Origin: Centroberyx gerrardi
Lineage: Eukaryota > Chordata > Actinopteri > Beryciformes > Berycidae
Reading direction: 5' to 3'
Assembly (NCBI RefSeq): GCF_048128805.1
Contig: NC_136002.1
Location: 28,293,662-28,357,661 of the forward strand
Length of the DNA: 64,000 nucleotides
Shown here: positions 62,911 through 64,000 of the stretch, one piece after another
How the letters are laid out: every line of letters begins with the position of its first letter
Numbering within the stretch: the first letter of the stretch is position 1
Translations under genes and position numbers: made by a program
Notes under the pieces: generated by a model
The model's input: only the letters and a program-made list of their open reading frames with translations
The model's database searches: none
Told to the model about the DNA's origin: nothing

Positions 62911-64000
62911 CCACATTACACATTACCAATCTGGATCCATCTCACGGCGGCAGAGAGATGAGAAAGGAAAAGAGAGGAGCACATGAAGAGGCTTTTATGC
63001 TCCTCCATTAGTCTCATATCTGTCATTTTCATTATCGCTGCAATCAGAGTTTGGTTGGGGTAAATGTGAAGCCAAAGCAATGGAGATGAAATATAGTACT
63101 ATTATATATATATATACCTAAGAGAAAATTAAACATTAAAAGGAAGAACATAAAAGGTGGGAGGACATTTTCATCTGATGAAAAATTTACACATAGCTGA
63201 TCAAAAAAATTACAACGATCTAAAGGGATAATATACCAAACCAGTGATGCAGAATCGAGAAAGCAGGTTATAGTGTTTCAGACTGTAGAGATAAAGAGCA
63301 GGTTATTGCTAAAATGCTAAAAATATATGTGCTCATGGTATTCTGAAGCACTTAGGGTAAAAGCATCCACCAAATAACATATGTCATGTCAAATTTTTAC
63401 CACTAGTTGTTGCTCATACTGTAACACAGATCCCAGTGATTAATGGATTGAAATTTAGCCCACAGTGTGAAGTCATTATAGACCATATTGACCATGACTA
63501 TGTACCAGTGAGCTGGAACATAGTCATATGATACAGACTGAAAACCTGAATAAAGATAGAGCCAAAATGAAAGTTGAGACGATGTAGCTGCTGCCTGCAT
63601 CAGTTTGTGAGCAGAAACATATTAGCCAGTGTTATCGAAGTGTTTGTGCCTGCATGTGAGAATGATCACACAACTTATTCCTGTTAACTATCTGCCGACA
63701 TCACCAATCTTAAATCAGTCGCATTTTGTCCAGCTGTTCACTCAGCTAAGAGGTATGTGGAGACTCCATTAGTGCCAGGTAAAAGTTTGAATGAATCATA
63801 TTCTTCACACACGTTTGCTGTTCTGGAAACAGTAATGAAACAATACACCATGCTTTTAGAGAAGCAAATTTGGTCTCAAGATGAAGCAGTTACATCAACA
63901 CAGGACCTGCTTTCCTCTAGTGTTCACAGCACTTTCTCTCTGAAACCCATTGCAAAGCTATTTAAATGTTTGTTGATACAGTTAGAACAGTTATCGTCTT
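61637..64000. other. Gene-free right flank
   Basis: (GA)n with a G run at 62,722-62,778, (CA)n at 62,860-62,902, and an (AT)n patch at 63,104-63,116. No coding sequence is supported. Confidence 0.4.

Overview
The window is vertebrate nuclear DNA and most likely comes from a ray-finned (percomorph-type) fish. The evidence is multi-exon genes with GT-AG introns, very dense (CA/GT)n and (GA/CT)n microsatellites, and fish-type dispersed repeats (hAT MITEs, Tc1/mariner remnants). There are no bacterial, plasmid or phage features and no CRISPR array. Species cannot be read from the sequence.

Layout. 1-10.8 kb holds no gene I can support: microsatellites, a hAT-like element with a nested Tc1 remnant, a 'caagtc' repeat and other dispersed repeats. 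10.87-18.59 kb (+) is ppp5c (serine/threonine protein phosphatase 5), reconstructed as 13 exons, 491 residues, with all phases agreeing. 20.13-24.20 kb (+) is a THAP-domain zinc-finger gene closest to THAP5: 5 exons, 461 residues. 27.17-42.31 kb (-) is a class B (secretin-family) GPCR that I identify as gipr, the GIP receptor: 14 exons, 538 residues in the proposed model. Its C-terminus ends in ESYC, as in human GIPR. thap5-like and gipr converge.

Inside the last gipr intron, on the opposite strand, lies a full-length 164-nt U1 snRNA gene. It has a PSE at about -60, a consensus SPH/ZNF143 (Staf) site at about -213 and a 3'-box-like sequence. Its differences from human U1 include compensatory base-pair changes, so it looks functional. 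A decayed U1 copy lies about 0.9 kb further on. 42.4-64 kb shows no recognisable coding gene. It contains microsatellites, MITEs, telomere-like TTAGGG repeats and a perfect 40-bp-arm palindrome.

The genes are functionally unrelated. Human PPP5C and GIPR are both on 19q13.32, so their proximity fits conserved synteny. The most interesting signals are the U1 gene nested antisense in gipr, an 11-bp-period cluster of nuclear-receptor half-sites just upstream of the gipr start codon, dinucleotide repeats at most gipr exon boundaries, a 294-nt all-purine tract next to gipr exon 3, alternative 3' ends for gipr and the THAP gene, and the 40-bp palindrome. All gene models come from reading splice sites by eye and matching remembered family sequences. 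No search was run.
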